Shown in pieces: positions 34,879 to 43,846 of a DNA stretch of 64,000 nucleotides. The translations under genes and the position numbers were made by a program. The notes beneath the pieces were generated by a model, which was not told the origin of the DNA, did not search any database, and saw nothing but the letters and a program-made list of their open reading frames with translations. Numbering within the stretch: position 1 is the first letter of the stretch; each line of letters starts with the position of its first letter. This DNA is from Salinispora vitiensis (GTDB lineage Bacteria; Actinomycetota; Actinomycetes; Mycobacteriales; Micromonosporaceae), in NCBI RefSeq assembly GCF_000378825.1, contig NZ_KB900388.1:4943265-5007264 (forward strand). The letters run 5' to 3'.

Positions 34879-35834
34879 GCGCCGACGGGAGCGGCGCGGT
34901 GCCGGCCGGCGATGCCCCGCCAGCAGCGGGCACGGTGGTAGGCGTGGTCGGTCCGACCGCGGCCGGGAAGTCGGCGTTGAGTATCGCCCTCGCCCACGAG
35001 CTCGACGGTGAGGTGGTCAACGCCGACTCGATGCAGCTCTACCGGGGCATGGATATCGGCACCGCCAAACTGACCATCGGCGAACGTGCGGGAGTGCCGC
35101 ACCACCTGCTGGACATCTGGCCGGTGACCGAGCCGGCCAGCGTCGCCGAGTACCAGCGGCTCGCCCGCGCGGCGATCGACGACATTTTGGCCCGGGGGCG
35201 GGTGCCGCTGCTGGTCGGCGGGTCGGGACTCTACCTCCGCGCCGTACTGGAACGCTTCGAGTTCCCCGGCACCGACCCGGTGCTCCGGCAACGGCTGGAG
35301 GCGGAGCTGACGCAGGCCGGCCCGGCTGCCCTGTACGAGCGGCTGCGCGCGGTTGACCCCGACGCGGCGGCGAACATCCTGCCCGGCAACGGCCGGCGGA
35401 TCGTCCGGGCGTTGGAGGTGATCGAGCTGACCGGTGCGCCCTTCGCCGCCGCGCTGCCCGACCCCCGTCCGTACTACCGGTCGGTGCAGGTGGGCGTCGA
35501 CCTGGACACCGCACGGCTCGACGAGCGGATCGCACTGCGGGTGGACCGGATGTGGGCCGACGGCCTAGTGGCCGAGACCCGGGTGCTGGCCGACCAGGGG
35601 TTGGCCACGGGCCGTACCGCCAGCCGGGCCCTCGGTTACCAGCAGGTCCTGCGGTTCCTGGCCGGAGAGCTGACCGAGTCCGAGGCGTACCAGGAGACGA
35701 TCCGCGCCACCCGCCGGTTTGTCCGTCGCCAGCGGTCCTGGTTCCGCCGGGACCCGCGGATCACCTGGCTCGACTCGGCCGGAGCCGGGCTGGTGGCAGA
35801 GGCGCTGCGAGTGGTCCGGCCCGCTGCGCGATGA
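34875..35834 (+). CDS. miaA: tRNA dimethylallyltransferase MiaA
   Basis: Transfers a dimethylallyl group from DMAPP to N6 of A37 in tRNAs that read UNN codons, making i6A, the substrate of MiaB. The 319 residues have the P-loop GPTAAGKS at 26-33, NADSMQLYRGMDIGTAK with the catalytic Asp and Thr, and the conserved GGSGLYLRA and IVRALEVIELTG segments, ending near RFVRRQRSWFRRDPRITW. The N-terminal 18 residues are an Ala/Pro-rich extension not seen in E. coli. GTG 34875 overlaps the previous stop, giving coupling; dapF follows 8 bp downstream. Confidence 0.96.
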   Translation: MSADGSGAVPAGDAPPAAGTVVGVVGPTAAGKSALSIALAHELDGEVVNADSMQLYRGMDIGTAKLTIGERAGVPHHLLDIWPVTEPASVAEYQRLARAAIDDILARGRVPLLVGGSGLYLRAVLERFEFPGTDPVLRQRLEAELTQAGPAALYERLRAVDPDAAANILPGNGRRIVRALEVIELTGAPFAAALPDPRPYYRSVQVGVDLDTARLDERIALRVDRMWADGLVAETRVLADQGLATGRTASRALGYQQVLRFLAGELTESEAYQETIRATRRFVRRQRSWFRRDPRITWLDSAGAGLVAEALRVVRPAAR

Positions 35835-35841
35835 TGGGGTC

Positions 35842-36684
35842 GTGGAGTTCACCAAGGGGCATGGCACCGGCAACGACTTCGTGATCCTGCCCGATCCCGA
35901 CGGCACCCTCGAGCTGACCCCGGACCTGGTCGCGGCCTTGTGCGATCGGCGAGAGGGGATCGGTGGGGACGGCGTACTGCGGGTGGTCCGCGCCGCACGG
36001 CACCCCGACGGGGCGGCCCTAGCCGGTGCGGCCGAGTGGTTCATGGACTACTGGAACTCCGATGGCTCGGTGGCCGAGATGTGTGGCAACGGCGCCCGGG
36101 TCTTCCTCCGCTACCTGCTGGAAACCGGGTTGGCGGTGCCGTCGGAGGCGGCGCTACCGCTGGCCACCCGCGCCGGTCTCGTCCGGGCGCGGGTGGCGGG
36201 GGAGGAGCTGGCGGTCGAGATGCGGCGGCCCCGGTTGGCCGACTCCTCGTTCGCGGTGCTCGGCGGGCTGGCCCTACCTGGCACGGCGGTTGATGTCGGC
36301 AACCCGCACCTGGTCTGCCCGGTTCCGGCCGGGCTGGAGCTGGCGGCTCTCGACCTGACCCGGGCACCGGAGTTCGACCCCGCGATCTTCCCGGCGGGGG
36401 TCAATGTCGAGTTCATCAGCCCCGGGAGCCCGACGGACGGCCTCGACGGCCACGTTCGGATGCGGGTCTACGAGCGGGGTAGCGCGGAGACGCGTTCCTG
36501 CGGCACCGGTGCGTGCGCGGTGGCCGCGGTCGTCCTGCGGGATGCGGGCCGGGACACCGGCGTGGTCGCCGTGGACGTGCCCGGCGGTCGGCTGGTGGTG
36601 ACCCAGACCGCCCAGAGCTGCTGGTTGGCGGGGCCCGCCGTACTGGTGGCGAGTGGTGCGGTGACGCGCGCGGCGCTGGCCTGA
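35842..36684 (+). CDS. dapF: diaminopimelate epimerase DapF
   Basis: Converts LL- to meso-diaminopimelate for peptidoglycan and lysine synthesis. The 280 residues carry both catalytic Cys: C81 in EMCGNGARVF and C220 in RSCGTGACAV, with DYWNSDGSVAE before the first and VGNPHLVCPV between them. The start MEFTKGHGTGNDFV is the family N-terminus; GTG 35842 is in frame and lies 8 bp after the miaA stop, so miaA and dapF are co-transcribed. Earlier in-frame starts overlap miaA and add a residue string not found in DapF. Confidence 0.96.
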   Translation: MEFTKGHGTGNDFVILPDPDGTLELTPDLVAALCDRREGIGGDGVLRVVRAARHPDGAALAGAAEWFMDYWNSDGSVAEMCGNGARVFLRYLLETGLAVPSEAALPLATRAGLVRARVAGEELAVEMRRPRLADSSFAVLGGLALPGTAVDVGNPHLVCPVPAGLELAALDLTRAPEFDPAIFPAGVNVEFISPGSPTDGLDGHVRMRVYERGSAETRSCGTGACAVAAVVLRDAGRDTGVVAVDVPGGRLVVTQTAQSCWLAGPAVLVASGAVTRAALA

Positions 36685-36782
36685 CCCGCTTCCTGACCGA
36701 CGGCGGGCGGGCCGCCGAAACTTCACCGCGGTGCCGGACCGGCGGCGTGCCGACGAGGTGGGCGGCATCTAAGCTTTCCAAT

Positions 36783-37916
36783 ATGAACGACGGAGTTCTG
36801 GTAGCTGGTGCCGGGATCGCGGGTTTGTCGATGGTTCGGGCGCTGCGGCGGCACGGTATCCCGGCGACGGCAGTGGAGCAGCGGCCCGCCCTGACGGAGT
36901 CGGGGCTGGCGATCAACATTCCGGGCAACGGCGTGCGGGCGCTCGCGGCACTCGGCGTCGCCGACGGCTTGCGCGACATCGGCGTACCGGTGTCGAGACG
37001 CGAATATCGCACCCGGCGGGGACGGCTACTTTTCTCCGTTGCCGAGGACGAGTTCTGGGGCGCGGCGCACCAGCCCCGGTGCGTGCGTCGTCGGGACCTT
37101 CTCGAACTGCTGGAACGTGACCTGCCCCCGGGTTCGGTGCGGCGCGGGGTGGCGGTGCGCATGGTCCGCGCCACCGCCGGTGGCGTCGATGTGACCCTCT
37201 CCGATGGCAGCACCGACCGGTACGGGTTCGTGGTCGGGGCCGACGGAGTGCACTCGACGGTTCGCACGTCCCTGTTCGGCGACGCCCGCCTTGAAGCCGC
37301 GCTGCTGTCCGCCGCGAGTTGGCGGTTCATGGCACCCAACCCCGGCGTTGCCTGCTGGACGGTGTGGTCCGGCGACAGCGGCACGGCCCTGCTGCTCCCG
37401 GCGGGTGACGGTGAGGTGTACGGCTTTGCCTCCGCGACCAGGGGCGGCCCGATCGGGTCCGAACCCGGCTGGCTGTCGGCGACCTTCGCCGGGTTCCCCG
37501 AACCGGTACGGACCGCAATCGCCGCGGCCCTCGTCCGCCCGGAGTCGATGTACCACTCCCCGATCGAGGAGGTGCGAATCCCCCGGTGGCATCAGGGCCG
37601 GGTTGTCCTGATCGGCGACGCCGCGCACGCCACCGCGCCGGTCTGGGCGCAGGGCGCCTCGCTCGCCGTAGAGGATGCGCTGGTGCTGGCCGAACTCCTC
37701 AGCAGCCGGGACTGGGAAACGGTCGGTGGGCAGTGGGAACGGCTGCGGCGTGGGCGGGTAACCCATGTGCAGACAGCGACTGACCAGCTCTCCCGGGCCG
37801 TCGCCAAGCCTGCGTGGCTGCGGAACCTCCTGCTGCCGGCGATCGGCCAGCGCAGCTACCGGTCGGCGTACGGCCTGCTGCGCACACCGGTGGCAGCAAC
37901 GACGGCGCTCGACTGA
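36783..37916 (+). CDS. FAD-dependent aromatic-ring-hydroxylase-type monooxygenase
   Basis: A 377-residue flavoprotein of the PHBH/UbiH family. It has a GAGIAG dinucleotide-binding motif near residue 9 (VLVAGAGIAGLSMVRALRRHG), the DG motif VVGADGVHSTVR near 152-163 and the GD motif VVLIGDAAHATAPVWAQGAS near 276-295, the family's FAD-contacting segments. It probably hydroxylates or epoxidises an aromatic compound using NAD(P)H and O2; the substrate is unknown. The TAAGCT -10 (36770-36775) ends 7 bases before the ATG, suggesting a leaderless mRNA. It does not belong to the miaA-dapF operon by function. Confidence 0.86.
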   Translation: MNDGVLVAGAGIAGLSMVRALRRHGIPATAVEQRPALTESGLAINIPGNGVRALAALGVADGLRDIGVPVSRREYRTRRGRLLFSVAEDEFWGAAHQPRCVRRRDLLELLERDLPPGSVRRGVAVRMVRATAGGVDVTLSDGSTDRYGFVVGADGVHSTVRTSLFGDARLEAALLSAASWRFMAPNPGVACWTVWSGDSGTALLLPAGDGEVYGFASATRGGPIGSEPGWLSATFAGFPEPVRTAIAAALVRPESMYHSPIEEVRIPRWHQGRVVLIGDAAHATAPVWAQGASLAVEDALVLAELLSSRDWETVGGQWERLRRGRVTHVQTATDQLSRAVAKPAWLRNLLLPAIGQRSYRSAYGLLRTPVAATTALD

Positions 37917-37993
37917 CCCTCGGTGGCTTCGGCGTGGTCCGGAGGTCAGTGCCGATGCGGTTGTCGCTCTTGCTGCGGTGCGGCCCACACCAC

Positions 37994-38023
37994 CCGGATC
38001 ACCTGCTCGTCGAGGTGATCCGG
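37994..38023. terminator. bidirectional hairpin terminator
   Basis: CCGGATCACCT (37994-38004) pairs perfectly over 11 bp with AGGTGATCCGG (38013-38023) across an 8-base loop, between the convergent monooxygenase and malic enzyme genes. Confidence 0.7.
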
Positions 38024-38042
38024 CGCGGTGGAAGACGGCGGC

Positions 38043-39515
38043 CTAGGGGGTGGCGCTGGCGTTGGCGGCGATCTCGGGCAGGTCGACCGGGCCGGGGTCG
38101 GCAGCGGGCGGCGGGGTGGTTGCCGGGTTCTGCGCGGCCGCGCGGACGGCCGCGGCGACGGCCGGTGCCACCCGGGAGTCGAAGACGCTGGGGACGATGA
38201 CCGTCGGGTTGATCTTCTCCTCGCCGACGACGTCGGCGATGGCTTGGGCCGCGGCGATCGCCATCTCCTCGGTGAAGCCCTCCGCGTGCGCGTCCAGCAT
38301 CCCCCGGAACACGCCGGGGAAGGCCAGCACGTTGTTGATCTGGTTGGGCTGGTCGGAGCGGCCGGTGGCGACCACGGCGGCGTGCTTGCGCGCCTCCCGC
38401 GGGTCCACCTCCGGGTCCGGGTTCGCCAGCGCGAACACGATCGCGTCCTTGGCCATGGCGGCGATGTCGTCCCCGGTGAGCAGGTTGGGGGCGCTCACGC
38501 CGATGAAGACGTCCGCGTCCCGTACCGCCCCGGCCAGGTCGCCGGAGTAGTTCTCCCGGTTCGTGTGCTCGGCCAGCCACTGCCAGGCCGGGTTCAGCCC
38601 GGTCATCCCACGGTGCAGCGCACCCTGCCGGTCGTACGCGACGATGTCGCCCACGCCCTGGCGCAGCAGCAGCTTCATGATCGCGGTGCCGGCGGCGCCC
38701 GCGCCGGAGACCACCACCCGTACCTGCGCGAGTTCCTTACCGACGACGCGGAGCGCGTTGGTCAGCGCGGCCAGCACGCAGATCGCCGTGCCGTGCTGGT
38801 CGTCGTGGAAGACCGGAATGTCCAGCGCCGCACGCAGCTGTGCCTCGATCTCGAAGCAGCGCGGCGCGGCGATGTCCTCCAGGTTGATCCCGCCGTACGC
38901 GGGTGCGATCGCCTTGACGATCGACACGATCTCGTCGGTGTCCTGGGTGTCGAGCACCACCGGCCAGGCGTCCACCCCGCCGAAGCGCTTGAACAGCGCC
39001 GCCTTGCCCTCCATCACCGGCAGCGACGCCGCCGGCCCCAGGTTACCCAGGCCGAGCACCGCGGAGCCGTCGCTGACCACCGCCACCGTGTTGCGTTTGA
39101 TGGTCAGGCGCCGCGCGTCCGCCGGGTTCTCCGCGATGGCCTGGCAGACCCGGGCCACCCCCGGGGTGTACGCCCGGGACAGTTCGTCCCGGGTGCGTAG
39201 CGCGACCTTCGGGCTGACCTCGATCTTGCCGCCGAGGTGCAGCAGGAACGTGCGGTCGGAGACCTTACGCACGTCAACCCCGTCGAGCGCGGTGAGCGCG
39301 TCAACCACCTGGTCGGCGTGGTTGGCGTCGGCGGTGTCGCAGGTCAGGTCGACCGTGACGTGGGTGTGGTCGGAGTCGACCACGTCGAGCGCGGTGACGA
39401 TTGCCCCGGCCTCGCCGACCGTGGTGGTCAACACCCCGATGGAGGAGGCATCCGCGGTTACTGCGATCCGGACCGTGATCGAGAATCCGGCACTCGGCAG
39501 TCGGGTGGTGGCCAC
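38043..39515 (-). CDS. malic enzyme (NAD(P)-dependent) with N-terminal ACT domain
   Basis: Decarboxylates malate to pyruvate with reduction of NAD(P). The 490-residue product, from GTG 39515 (AAGGA 6 bases upstream), has an ACT-like regulatory domain (about 10-82: FSITVRIAVTADASSIGVL to VRKVSDRTF) before the catalytic part: SRAYTPGVARVCQAI with the catalytic Tyr, SDGSAVLGLGNLGPAASLPV, PVFHDDQHGTAICVLAALTN with the metal-binding Asp pair, the GAGAAG nucleotide motif and ALANPDPEVDP. It ends in a Pro/Ala-rich tail. The ACT domain suggests allosteric control by a small ligand, perhaps an amino acid. Cofactor preference cannot be read from the sequence. Confidence 0.92.
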   Translation of the reverse strand: MATTRLPSAGFSITVRIAVTADASSIGVLTTTVGEAGAIVTALDVVDSDHTHVTVDLTCDTADANHADQVVDALTALDGVDVRKVSDRTFLLHLGGKIEVSPKVALRTRDELSRAYTPGVARVCQAIAENPADARRLTIKRNTVAVVSDGSAVLGLGNLGPAASLPVMEGKAALFKRFGGVDAWPVVLDTQDTDEIVSIVKAIAPAYGGINLEDIAAPRCFEIEAQLRAALDIPVFHDDQHGTAICVLAALTNALRVVGKELAQVRVVVSGAGAAGTAIMKLLLRQGVGDIVAYDRQGALHRGMTGLNPAWQWLAEHTNRENYSGDLAGAVRDADVFIGVSAPNLLTGDDIAAMAKDAIVFALANPDPEVDPREARKHAAVVATGRSDQPNQINNVLAFPGVFRGMLDAHAEGFTEEMAIAAAQAIADVVGEEKINPTVIVPSVFDSRVAPAVAAAVRAAAQNPATTPPPAADPGPVDLPEIAANASATP

Positions 39516-39728
39516 ACATTTCCTTCCGATGACGCTGAACGACTCGCCCCGCATTTCTACTCGCCCCCGGTATCGGCACCACAGCCGACCCCGTTACCAG
39601 CGGGTAGCCCGGGCATATTGCCGATGCGGGTCGCGTTGTCACATGTCAGGATTGTGGGAGCCGGTCGCAATTTCCGGCAGCACGGTGGGCAAACAGCCGG
39701 CCGGCGGTAACCAGACAGGGGGCGCGGT

Positions 39729-41198
39729 TTGCGAGAACAGGAGACCTTCCTTCCCGAAGAGGGCGACGCGTTCGACGCCACCACCGGTGAGTTCGAGCTG
39801 TCGGAGCGGCAGGCGCTGCGGCGGGTCCCCGGCCTCTCCACCGAGCTGACCGACGTCACCGAGGTCGAGTATCGCCAGCTCCGACTGGAGCGGGTCGTCT
39901 TGGTCGGGGTGTGGACCGAGGGTTCGCAGCAGGACGCCGAGAACTCCCTCACCGAGCTGGCGGCGCTGGCCGAGACGGCCGGTTCGCAGGTGCTCGAGGG
40001 GCTGATCCAACGCCGGCAACGGCCCGACCCGGCCACCTACGTTGGCCGGGGCAAGGTGGATGACCTGGGGGCGGCCGTGCTCGCCAGCGGCGCCGACACG
40101 GTGATCTGTGACGGTGAGCTGAGCCCGTCCCAGCTACGCAACCTGGAGCAGCGCACCAAGGTGAAGGTCGTCGACCGCACCGCCCTCATCCTGGATATCT
40201 TCGCCCAGCACGCGAAGAGCCGGGAGGGCAAGGCGCAGGTCGAGTTGGCCCAGCTGGAGTACCTGCTACCCCGGCTGCGGGGTTGGGGTGACACCCTTTC
40301 CCGGCAGAGCGGTGGATCAGGCCGCGGCGGTGGCGCCGGCGGCGGCGTGGGCCTGCGCGGCCCGGGTGAAACCAAGCTGGAGACCGACCGCCGGCGGATC
40401 CGGCACCGCATCGCCCGGCTGCGCCGGGAGATCAAAGCCATGCGGACGGTACGCGAGACCAAGCGTGCCCGTCGCTATCGCAACGCGGTGCCGGCGGTGG
40501 CCATCGCGGGCTACACGAACGCCGGCAAGTCCAGCCTGCTGAACCAGCTGACCGGAGCCGGGGTGCTGGTGGAGAACGCCCTCTTCGCCACGCTGGACCC
40601 CACGATCCGGAAGGCGACCACCGCGGAAGGGCGGCACTTCACCTTCTCCGACACGGTGGGCTTCGTGCGGCATCTGCCACACCAGATCGTCGAGGCGTTC
40701 CGCTCCACCCTTGAGGAGGTGGCGGAGGCCGACCTGGTGGTGCATGTCGTTGACGGCACCCACCCGGACCCGGAAGAGCAGGTTCGTGCCGTCCGGGCGG
40801 TCCTCGCCGAGGTTGGCGCCGACCGGCTGCCGGAGCTGTTGGTGGTCAACAAGACCGACGCTGCCGGCGAGGAGACCCTGCTCCGGCTCAAGCGGCGCTG
40901 GCCGGAGGCGATCTTCGTCTCTGCGCATTCCGGGCAGGGCATCGCCGACCTGCGTGGTGCGGTCGAGGCCCGACTGCCCCGTCCGGCCGTGGAGGTCCGC
41001 GCGGTCCTGCCGTACGAGCGGGGTGACCTGGTGGCCCGGGCGCACCAGCAGGGTGAGGTGCTCAGCACGGTGCACCTGCCCGAGGGCACCCTGCTCCAGG
41101 CCCGGGTCGATGCGGCGCTGGCCGCCGAGTTGGCGCCCTTTCAGTCGACCGGGGCGGCCGGTTCCGAGCCGGCGGCGGTCGTCGGGGCGCGTTCGTAG
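39729..41198 (+). CDS. hflX: ribosome-associated GTPase HflX
   Basis: GTPase that splits or rescues stalled ribosomes. The 489 residues contain an N-terminal HflX domain (about 40-200: LERVVLVGVWTEG, then DPATYVGRGKVDDL and DGELSPSQLRNLEQRTKVKVVDRT), a Gly-rich linker and GPGETKLETDRR, a coiled coil, and the G domain with G1 GYTNAGKSSL (261-270), G3 DTVGFVRHLP and G4 NKTD. A TTG at 39729 is the only start that keeps the conserved LREQETFLPEE N-terminus; the GGGGGCG before it may be the ribosome-binding site. It is divergent from the malic enzyme with a 213 bp gap; no recognisable promoter was seen. Confidence 0.94.
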   Translation: MREQETFLPEEGDAFDATTGEFELSERQALRRVPGLSTELTDVTEVEYRQLRLERVVLVGVWTEGSQQDAENSLTELAALAETAGSQVLEGLIQRRQRPDPATYVGRGKVDDLGAAVLASGADTVICDGELSPSQLRNLEQRTKVKVVDRTALILDIFAQHAKSREGKAQVELAQLEYLLPRLRGWGDTLSRQSGGSGRGGGAGGGVGLRGPGETKLETDRRRIRHRIARLRREIKAMRTVRETKRARRYRNAVPAVAIAGYTNAGKSSLLNQLTGAGVLVENALFATLDPTIRKATTAEGRHFTFSDTVGFVRHLPHQIVEAFRSTLEEVAEADLVVHVVDGTHPDPEEQVRAVRAVLAEVGADRLPELLVVNKTDAAGEETLLRLKRRWPEAIFVSAHSGQGIADLRGAVEARLPRPAVEVRAVLPYERGDLVARAHQQGEVLSTVHLPEGTLLQARVDAALAAELAPFQSTGAAGSEPAAVVGARS

Positions 41199-41246
41199 CC
41201 CTTGCTGTCGCATGGCGGTGAACCACCGCCATGCGACACTGTGCTG

Positions 41247-42851
41247 ATGCGTCGCTTCCTCACCCTGACCACGCGTTCCCTCAGTCTGCTGGGGGCAGCC
41301 GTCGTCGCCATCGGTGTAAGCCTGGCCATGGTGCCGTCGCCGGCCGTGGCAGAGGGGCAGAAGCGTTGCACCGTCACCGACGATCGGCTGCGGGAGTTGT
41401 CCGGGCTGGTGGCCACCGAGAGCGGCTACATCGTGATCAACGACAGCACTGAGGTGGAGAGCCACAAGCGGGTCTTCTTCCTGGACGCCGACTGCGAGGT
41501 CACCGGGGATCCGGTCCGCTACTCGGTCGGCGGTCCCCTGGACACCGAGGACTTGGCGTTGTCGCCGGACGGAAAGACCCTCTGGGTCGCCGACACCGGC
41601 GACAACGTGACCAGCAGCAACCGCCGGGAGCGGGTGGCGGTGTGGAGCATGCCGGTAAGCGGTGACGAAAAACTGACGCTGCACCGCCTCGCCTACCCGG
41701 ACAACGAGCCGCGGGACGCAGAGGCCCTGGTCATCGACGATGACGGCGTTCCGGTGATCATCACCAAGGTCGTCTCCGGCAAGGCCGAGATCTTCACCGT
41801 TGATGGGGAGCTACCCAGCGGTGACACCGCACCGGGGAAGATGAAGAAGCTCGGCGAGGTGGAGTTGCCGACGACCGAGACCGAGAACGCGCTCGGGGGG
41901 CTCGGGCGCACGGCGATCACCGGGGCCGCGCGTTCCCCGGATGGCGCGCGGGTGGTGCTGCGCACCTATGCGGACGCCTTCGAGTACGACGTCGCCGACG
42001 GTGACCTCGTGACGGCGCTGACGACGACGGAACCGCGGGTGACTCCGCTCGCGGATCCGTTTGGTGAGGCGATCACCTATACCCCGGATGGCAAGACCTT
42101 CCTGACCGTCTCCGACGGCGCCCAGCTCGACGACGGCGAGCCGATCGACATCCTGTCGTACGCGCCAGCGGCGAAGCCGGAGTCCGGCCCGGAGACGAAC
42201 GCCGACGGGGCGGAGGAGTCGACGGCCTCCTGGTTCGGCAGCCTCGACCTGCAGGAGAAGGTGTACCTGGCCGTCGCCGCCGTGGGCCTGATCGGTGTGG
42301 GGCTGGTCGCAGCGGGCCTGACCGGCGTCGTACGGGCGCGGCGGCGACCGGCCGCGACCACGGGTGCCGGTGGGAAGGCCGATGACAGTGGTTCACGTGA
42401 CGCCACCGACCGCCCTCGCGGTGCGGTGTACGGCGGCGCGCCGCCCGCCGGGGGGCACGGGGTGCGTCGGGAGCCGGGCCGGGCGACGGCTCCGGTCGAC
42501 AAGCGCGAGCACGGCGGGGGCCGTCCGGCGGAGGGGGGCCGTCCCGCCGCTGGTGTCTACGGCCGGCGGCCCGCCGGTGGTGCTGGTGGCCCCCGTCCCG
42601 CCGCGGGCGGCGGTCCGGGCGCCGATGGCGGTCGTCCGGCCGGCGGGGGTCGTGGCGGCAGTGTGTACGGCGGGGGAGCCGGTGGTGGGGTGAACGGCGG
42701 GCGAGCCGGTGGTCCAGGGCATGGCGGGGGAGCCGGTGCTCCAGGGCACGGCGGGGGAGTGAACGGCGGGCGAGCCGGTGGTCCAGGGCACGGCGGTGGT
42801 GGTCGGGCCCAGCCACCGCGCCGTGACGGCGGTGGGCACGGCCGTTACTGA
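41247..42851 (+). CDS. exported beta-propeller-like protein with Gly/Arg-rich cytosolic tail
   Basis: A 534-residue membrane-anchored protein. It has a signal peptide (MRRFLTLTTRSLSLLGAAVV, cleavage near AVA-EG at 35), an extracytoplasmic domain of about 270 residues that looks like a beta-propeller or esterase-like fold (DTEDLALSPDGKTLWVADTG, then NEPRDAEALVIDDDGVPVII and EAITYTPDGKTFLTVSDG), one C-terminal transmembrane helix (VYLAVAAVGLIGVGLVAAGL, about 338-357) and a 170-residue tail of Gly, Pro, Arg and Ala with VYGG motifs and a tandem repeat. No enzyme motif is visible. ATG 41247 is used because it directly precedes the signal peptide. Confidence 0.75.
   Translation: MRRFLTLTTRSLSLLGAAVVAIGVSLAMVPSPAVAEGQKRCTVTDDRLRELSGLVATESGYIVINDSTEVESHKRVFFLDADCEVTGDPVRYSVGGPLDTEDLALSPDGKTLWVADTGDNVTSSNRRERVAVWSMPVSGDEKLTLHRLAYPDNEPRDAEALVIDDDGVPVIITKVVSGKAEIFTVDGELPSGDTAPGKMKKLGEVELPTTETENALGGLGRTAITGAARSPDGARVVLRTYADAFEYDVADGDLVTALTTTEPRVTPLADPFGEAITYTPDGKTFLTVSDGAQLDDGEPIDILSYAPAAKPESGPETNADGAEESTASWFGSLDLQEKVYLAVAAVGLIGVGLVAAGLTGVVRARRRPAATTGAGGKADDSGSRDATDRPRGAVYGGAPPAGGHGVRREPGRATAPVDKREHGGGRPAEGGRPAAGVYGRRPAGGAGGPRPAAGGGPGADGGRPAGGGRGGSVYGGGAGGGVNGGRAGGPGHGGGAGAPGHGGGVNGGRAGGPGHGGGGRAQPPRRDGGGHGRY
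42690..42795 (+). repeat. 69-bp in-frame tandem repeat in the Gly-rich tail
   Basis: A 69-bp unit (23 codons) starts at 42690 and again at 42759, where the second copy is partial. It encodes VNGGRAGGPGHGGG with AGAPGHGGG between the copies. The two copies are nearly identical in DNA, a sign of recent expansion by slippage or recombination. Confidence 0.6.
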
Positions 42852-42876
42852 TCCGGCTGTACGGCGGCTACCTCCG

Positions 42877-43662
42877 TCAGATGCGGCGGAGCACGGTGAC
42901 GACCCGGCCCATGATGGTGGCGTCGTCGCCCGGAATCGGGTCGAAGGCCGGGTTCTGCGGCATCAGCCAGACGTGTCCGTCCCGCCGCCGGTAGGTCTTC
43001 ACCGTCGCCTCGCCGTCCAGCATGGCAGCCACGATGTCGCCGGACTCGGCGGTGGGTTGCTGTCGGACGACGACCCAGTCGCCGTCGCAGATCGCCGCGT
43101 CCAGCATCGAGTCGCCCTTGACTTGGAGCATGAAGACCTCTCCCTCGCCGACCAACTCGCGGGGGAGCGGGAAGATGTCCTCGATCGCCTGTTCGGCGAG
43201 GATCGGACCGCCGGCGGCAATCCGGCCCAGCATCGGCACATAGGCCGGGGCTGGCCGCTGTGCGATAGCCGCCTCGTCGTCGAGGGCATCGCTGGGCGGC
43301 CGGACGTCAACCGCGCGCGGGCGGTTTGGGTCGCGGCGCAGAAAGCCCTTCTTCTCCAGCTCCTTGAGCTGGTAGGCGACGCTGGACGGGGAGACCAGCC
43401 CGACCGCCTCGCCGATCTCGCGCACGCTTGGCGGGTAGCCGTGCCGCTCGACCCAGGTGCGAATGAACTCCAGGATCCGCCGCTGCCGGGCGGTGAGGTC
43501 GACGGTCGCCGGTTCGGGGTAGGCGCTGACGACGGGGGTGACCGGACGCACAGCGGGCGAACCGGTGCGGCCCCGCGCGGCACGTCGACGGCGGGTGCTC
43601 GCCGGCCCCGCTTCGGTGATCTGCTGCGGGCTGTTCGGCCGGTTGGTCCGGTCCTCGGTCAC
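42877..43662 (-). CDS. lexA: SOS repressor LexA
   Basis: Transcriptional repressor of DNA-damage genes. The 261-residue product has a long basic N-terminal extension (1 to about 52, typical of actinobacteria), a winged helix-turn-helix (about 55-120: TARQRRILEFIRTWVERHGY, then VREIGEAVGLVSPSSVAYQL) and the S24 auto-protease domain with cleavage site A150-G151 in GRIAAGGPI, catalytic S185 in GDSMLDAAI and K222 in EATVKTYRR. GTG 43662 starts it. Two LexA-type boxes lie 112-178 bp upstream, consistent with autorepression. Confidence 0.97.
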   Translation of the reverse strand: MTEDRTNRPNSPQQITEAGPASTRRRRAARGRTGSPAVRPVTPVVSAYPEPATVDLTARQRRILEFIRTWVERHGYPPSVREIGEAVGLVSPSSVAYQLKELEKKGFLRRDPNRPRAVDVRPPSDALDDEAAIAQRPAPAYVPMLGRIAAGGPILAEQAIEDIFPLPRELVGEGEVFMLQVKGDSMLDAAICDGDWVVVRQQPTAESGDIVAAMLDGEATVKTYRRRDGHVWLMPQNPAFDPIPGDDATIMGRVVTVLRRI

Positions 43663-43773
43663 GTCCGTCCTCCCTGGTCGGCGCCGGGATGCCCCGTCGC
43701 TCGTGGTGTTGGCCCGCGCCGGAAGCCGTCGTGGGCCGGTCGTCCCTGACCGTATAGGCGAGATCAGCCTTCT

Positions 43774-43789
43774 TCAAACATCTGTACGA
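43774..43789. promoter_or_regulatory. LexA box upstream of lexA (proximal)
   Basis: TCAAACATCTGTACGA matches TCGAAC-N4-GTTCGA at 10 of 12 fixed positions. It is 112 bp before the lexA start. Confidence 0.5.
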
Positions 43790-43824
43790 CGTTGGTCGGC
43801 GTGTCGGGGTGGTTCTCGCCTGGG

Positions 43825-43840
43825 TCGTACTCCTGTTCTG
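43825..43840. promoter_or_regulatory. LexA box upstream of lexA (distal)
   Basis: TCGTACTCCTGTTCTG matches the SOS box at 9 of 12 fixed positions and has the same TCGTAC-NCCT-GTTC form as the recA box. A TACTAT -10 on the minus strand (43845-43850) places it at the lexA transcription start. Confidence 0.55.
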
Positions 43841-43846
43841 GTAAAT

